DNA from: Sphingobacterium sp. xlx-96
Lineage (GTDB): Bacteria; Bacteroidota; Bacteroidia; Sphingobacteriales; Sphingobacteriaceae
Assembly (NCBI RefSeq): GCF_011007365.1
Contig: NZ_WFKM01000004.1
Span: 1-64,000 of the forward strand
DNA length: 64,000 nucleotides
Direction of reading: 5' to 3'
The notes under the pieces: generated by a model
Told to the model about the DNA's origin: nothing
What the model saw: only the letters and a program-made list of their open reading frames with translations
The model's database searches: none
Made by a program: the position numbers and the translations under genes
Part shown: piece by piece, positions 61,007-64,000 of the stretch
How the letters are laid out: each line of letters begins with the position of its first letter
Position numbering within the stretch: the first letter of the stretch is position 1

Positions 61007-62736
61007 AGTCTTTCGCGTTTGAATACGGTATTACCTTCTTTTATGGTTTCCATAACACGTATAGACCTTAGTGCTTTGGGATCAATGGTTAAAGGATTCT
61101 GATCCACTATAATGAGATCGGCCAACTTACCCGACTGCAGTGATCCTTTCTTATCCTCTTCCTGATATTGGTAAGCAGCATTTATCGTAACTGCTTTTAG
61201 CGCATCCCATACGCTTATCCTTTGATCTGCCCCAAGAATCATTCCCGAGCGTGTTGTCCTATTGACAGAGGCGAAGATGTCCATCCATAAATCCGGCGGA
61301 GTGACAGGAGCATCATGGTGCATAGTGAAAAGCACACCTTCTCTTTTCGCAGCCCCAACAGGACTTATAAAAGCGGCACGCTCTGGTCCAAATACGCTTT
61401 GGTAATGCCAATCTCCCCATAAATACACGTGCGATGAAAAATAAGAGGGAATAACTCCCAATTTCTTTATTTTCGCTAAATGATCGGGGCGACTATTCTG
61501 TACATGTATTAAAGTAGCCCGCATCTCTGGTTTATAAACACCTTCCTCTTTAAGCTTTCCGATTACCCGAATGGCCTGGTCTATCGCCGCATCACCATTG
61601 ACGTGGAGTTGAGCCGTAATTCCTTTTGAAAAAATAGTCTTCAGATCAGCGTATAATGATTCGTCTGTAAAAATAGGAAATCCTTTATAGTCTTTGGTCT
61701 GGCCCTCTGGTGGGATCAAATAAGGCTGAGTAAGCCATGCGGTCTTACCTTGAGGAGAACCGTCATCCGAAAATTTAAAGCCGCCCAACTTCAACCTATT
61801 TTCGTAACGCATGTATTCTTTTGCCAAGACCTCCCAATCCTTTTTATTTGCTTCAAAATCCGGAAAGTAAACGATATCTGCCTTTAATATCTTTTTTACT
61901 GCAGCCTCTTTTAATAAATCTAGCCCGACTCCCATTGTACGCCCATCGCAAATTGTTGTTTGACCATAACTTAGCCATTCATCTTGAGCAGCAATAAAAT
62001 TCTTTAACTCATCTGACAAGCTATCCGTCTTTGTCGGTTTAGGCAGCAACCTAGTCAACTTCATCAACGCCTGAAAACTAGCATTTTCCTCCATTTTACC
62101 GTTCAGCAGTTGAGTTTTTGAATCCCTACCATAATGTCCTCCTTGCGGATCTTTAACATCTTCATTAATCCCTAACAACTCGAACATCGCTGTATTCGCT
62201 ACGCTGGCATGTCCCGAAGCGTGAACGATAATAATAGGATGGGTCTGACTAATGGCATCCAATTCGCTCCTTGTAGGATGTCGGTGCTCGCTCATAATAG
62301 CATCATCATAACCATTACCTAATATTGGAGCTTGTCTGGGTAACTTCTTTTCTAAAATATAGTTCTTGATAGCTTCTTGTAAAAGAGGTATGTCATCTAC
62401 CGCTCCGTAGGGACTAGGAGACAAATCCACAGCTTGGGACATTCCCACCCGGGAAGTTATATGACTGTGAACATCGATAAGACCAGGCAACATAGTTTCA
62501 CCTTTTAAGTCAACTTCTAATGTACCTTTTCCTGACCATTTGAGTGCTTCAGCTTTTTCGCCGACAAAAACAATCTTCCCATCTTTCACAACGAGAGCTT
62601 CCACCTCTGGACGCGAATCTTCCATTGTTAAAATAGGTCCACCAAAATAAATTGTATCCCCCTCTTTGGGGATCGAGTTACAACCGATCGTGGTTAAAAG
62701 TAATACGTTTGATATTATACATAAGAAATTTCTCAT
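61003..62736 (-). CDS. Amidohydrolase-3/YtcJ-type metal-dependent hydrolase, lipoprotein
   Basis: The lipobox TIGC (Cys19) anchors this 577-residue protein outside the cytoplasm. The amidohydrolase fold shows LPGLIDVHSHI (metal His pair), an FSDDGSPQGKTAWLTQPY segment, HVNGDAAIDQAIRV with metal His, and the C-terminal HHDAPVTPPDLW and GKLADLIIVDQNPL motifs. Family members hydrolyse amides or N-formyl or imidazole compounds; the substrate is not known. Export is less usual, since YtcJ-type enzymes are often cytoplasmic. It is translationally coupled to the outer-membrane protein gene. Confidence 0.85.
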   Translation of the reverse strand: MRNFLCIISNVLLLTTIGCNSIPKEGDTIYFGGPILTMEDSRPEVEALVVKDGKIVFVGEKAEALKWSGKGTLEVDLKGETMLPGLIDVHSHITSRVGMSQAVDLSPSPYGAVDDIPLLQEAIKNYILEKKLPRQAPILGNGYDDAIMSEHRHPTRSELDAISQTHPIIIVHASGHASVANTAMFELLGINEDVKDPQGGHYGRDSKTQLLNGKMEENASFQALMKLTRLLPKPTKTDSLSDELKNFIAAQDEWLSYGQTTICDGRTMGVGLDLLKEAAVKKILKADIVYFPDFEANKKDWEVLAKEYMRYENRLKLGGFKFSDDGSPQGKTAWLTQPYLIPPEGQTKDYKGFPIFTDESLYADLKTIFSKGITAQLHVNGDAAIDQAIRVIGKLKEEGVYKPEMRATLIHVQNSRPDHLAKIKKLGVIPSYFSSHVYLWGDWHYQSVFGPERAAFISPVGAAKREGVLFTMHHDAPVTPPDLWMDIFASVNRTTRSGMILGADQRISVWDALKAVTINAAYQYQEEDKKGSLQSGKLADLIIVDQNPLTIDPKALRSIRVMETIKEGNTVFKRERL

Positions 62737-63309
62737 AATCTAATGGGTTGCGATTACATTAACTCAACAACAATTATAGGCTACAATTGTTTGGATATAA
62801 CTAGCTATCTATACAAAGTGATCTGAAAATAGATGAAAAGTAAATTTTCGATCAACACTACGCCTCCACTCACCAACGGACAATCGTTGCTATTTGACAA
62901 AGATTCTGAAGCCCAAACATACAGCCGAATTATACCTTTTATAGTGATAAACGCCAACAAGAGGCAAAGATTTCAAAAGGATTCATCCTACAGAAGAATA
63001 CGGCTAAGCTATCATTGCAAATGTTATCCTAATAACAAACAACTATTTACTAACAGCCAGTCCTGTAATAGGGTTGGAATTATTAGTAGACTTTCAAGGT
63101 AAAACCACTAACAAGATCATGTAAAAAGACCGGATATATCGAATAACGTATGTTAAAAATCCTTTCAGACAGAATAGATTATCTTTTGGCTTCAAAAAGT
63201 ATTTGTCGCTGAAATATAAAGCGTGTAATCTGTCATATTAATCAGAGTACACGCTTCAGCATGATCCAAAAGTAGATCTCAAAGTCGGATTCTAACGTAC
63301 CCCTACCCG
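62737..63309. other. Intergenic region with a terminator-like hairpin
   Basis: AAGCGTGTA (63219-63227) pairs with TACACGCTT (63248-63256), with further CTCTG/CAG pairing inside, about 53 bases after the pstB stop. On the minus strand TATATTTC follows. The remainder (62740-63218) shows no gene I would defend. Confidence 0.5.
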
Positions 63310-64000
63310 CTAGCCAAAATTACCATTAATGTAATTTAATGTCATTTCATTTTTTGGTGCATTGAATATCTGACTCGTTGGCCCTTCTTCCTTAACTTCT
63401 CCCAAATACATAAAAACTGTTTTATCTGCAATCCGCTGCGCCTGTTGCATGTTATGCGTGACAATTACAATCGTATATTTCTCTTTTAAGTGCGATATCA
63501 GTTCTTCAATCTTTAAAGTACTAACAGGATCCAATGCAGAGCAAGGTTCATCCATTAAAATGACTTCAGGACGTAAAGCTACTGCTCGAGCAATGCAAAG
63601 TCGTTGCTGTTGCCCTCCCGAAAGTCGTGTTGCCGGCATTTTTAAATCATTCTTAACTTCATCCCACAAAAACGCTTCTCTAAGTGCTTTCTCTATAACG
63701 TCCTTTCCGTGCGGGAGATTATTAATTTTTAAGCCATATGCGATATTCTCAAATATACTCTTTGGAAACGGATTAGCTTTTTGAAAAACCATACCTATTC
63801 GCTTTCTAATCTCTGTAACAGGAATAGTTCTGTCATAAAGGTCTAGATTTTCTAATTTGAGCGTTCCTGTAATCTTAGCATCAGGAGAAAGATCATGCAT
63901 ACGGTTAAAGCTCCGTAACAATGTGCTCTTGCCGCATCCAGACGGTCCTATTAGGGCTGTAATTTCATTTTCTTGGAATGAAACATTGATCTTTTTCAAG
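63310..64000 (-). CDS. pstB: Phosphate ABC transporter ATP-binding protein PstB (5' end beyond window)
   Basis: The 229 visible residues cover nearly all of PstB: Walker [10 protein letters not shown], the Q-loop [19 protein letters not shown] typical of PstB, the signature [14 protein letters not shown], Walker [14 protein letters not shown] and the switch His in [13 protein letters not shown]. The final bases (LKKINV) show the frame continuing upstream, so the true start lies outside. It powers high-affinity phosphate uptake with PstA, PstC and PstS. No phoU follows; a hairpin does. Confidence 0.93.
   Translation of the reverse strand, partial: LKKINVSFQENEITALIGPSGCGKSTLLRSFNRMHDLSPDAKITGTLKLENLDLYDRTIPVTEIRKRIGMVFQKANPFPKSIFENIAYGLKINNLPHGKDVIEKALREAFLWDEVKNDLKMPATRLSGGQQQRLCIARAVALRPEVILMDEPCSALDPVSTLKIEELISHLKEKYTIVIVTHNMQQAQRIADKTVFMYLGEVKEEGPTSQIFNAPKNEMTLNYINGNFG

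Noticed and set aside
62833..63102. 89-codon plus-strand frame before pstB
   Set aside because: Unrecognised, no ribosome binding site, surrounded by AT-rich spacer.
1..64000. CRISPR array, prophage or intact insertion sequence
   Set aside because: The only regular tandem repeat is the coding array at 11776-12270, which has no spacers; no transposase, integrase or phage structural gene was recognised.

Overview
The window looks like a chromosomal segment of a Bacteroidota bacterium, most likely Sphingobacteriaceae (Sphingobacterium/Pedobacter-like). Supporting signs are TonB-dependent receptors with N-terminal carboxypeptidase-regulatory-like domains, an ECF sigma / FecR / TonB-receptor / lipoprotein unit, many lipoproteins, DUF4236, DUF6132 and RhuM-type proteins, Bacteroidota-type -7 promoter boxes (TAnnTTTG), weak Shine-Dalgarno sequences and moderate to low GC. 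The species call is inference. No rRNA, tRNA, CRISPR array, intact insertion sequence or prophage was seen.

Layout. 1-2.1 kb: the 3' end of an error-prone-type dnaE followed by gene wreckage (dnaQ-like exonuclease, a Fic/ATPase-type winged helix). 2.1-6.5 kb: a secreted putative metallopeptidase, an epimerase, an MFS exporter and a fused yeeE relic. 6.7-9.1 kb: a small operon with DUF4236, a secreted nuclease and two small proteins. 9.3-12.5 kb: a response regulator, a TPR histidine kinase and a secreted protein built from six near-identical 87-bp repeats. 12.8-14.5 kb: a membrane protein and S24-like and rhuM relics. 14.6-23.3 kb: a stress or dormancy cluster (universal stress protein, SDR, BON protein, AraC, REC-cNMP-HTH regulator, Hsp20, PfkB kinase, beta-CASP RNase). 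23.9-30.6 kb: amidase, glutaminyl cyclase, small envelope proteins and an MscS channel. 31-33 kb: an AraC regulator divergent from an exported WrbA-RidA fusion. 33-43 kb: S41 protease, ECF sigma, FecR, TonB receptor and two lipoproteins. 44.5-52.9 kb: a reactive-sulfur cluster. 53-60 kb: relics (arsenite pump, MscS), an FAD monooxygenase with a DnaJ-like zinc finger, GltS, and a divergent YceI/HxlR pair. 60-64 kb: an amidohydrolase/outer-membrane protein operon and the 3' part of pstB.

The strongest finding is a compact regulon. A Crp-type regulator with three cysteines (52.2-52.8 kb) sits beside genes for thiosulfate/sulfane-sulfur import (two YeeE halves), a TonB receptor, a TauE exporter, a persulfide dioxygenase-rhodanese fusion, a rhodanese and thioredoxin. 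Five promoters in this cluster, including the regulator's own, carry a GTnAC-N4-GTnAC dyad exactly 22 bp upstream of a -7-like box. A sixth copy with identical geometry lies in front of the decayed yeeE fusion near 6.5 kb. This predicts one activator and a six-promoter regulon that can be tested directly.

Other notable features are the tandem-repeat secreted protein beside a TPR sensor kinase, the WrbA-RidA fusion, the DosR-like gene content of the stress cluster, two operator dyads 18 bp apart in the hxlR/yceI promoter, and many relics in different stages of decay.
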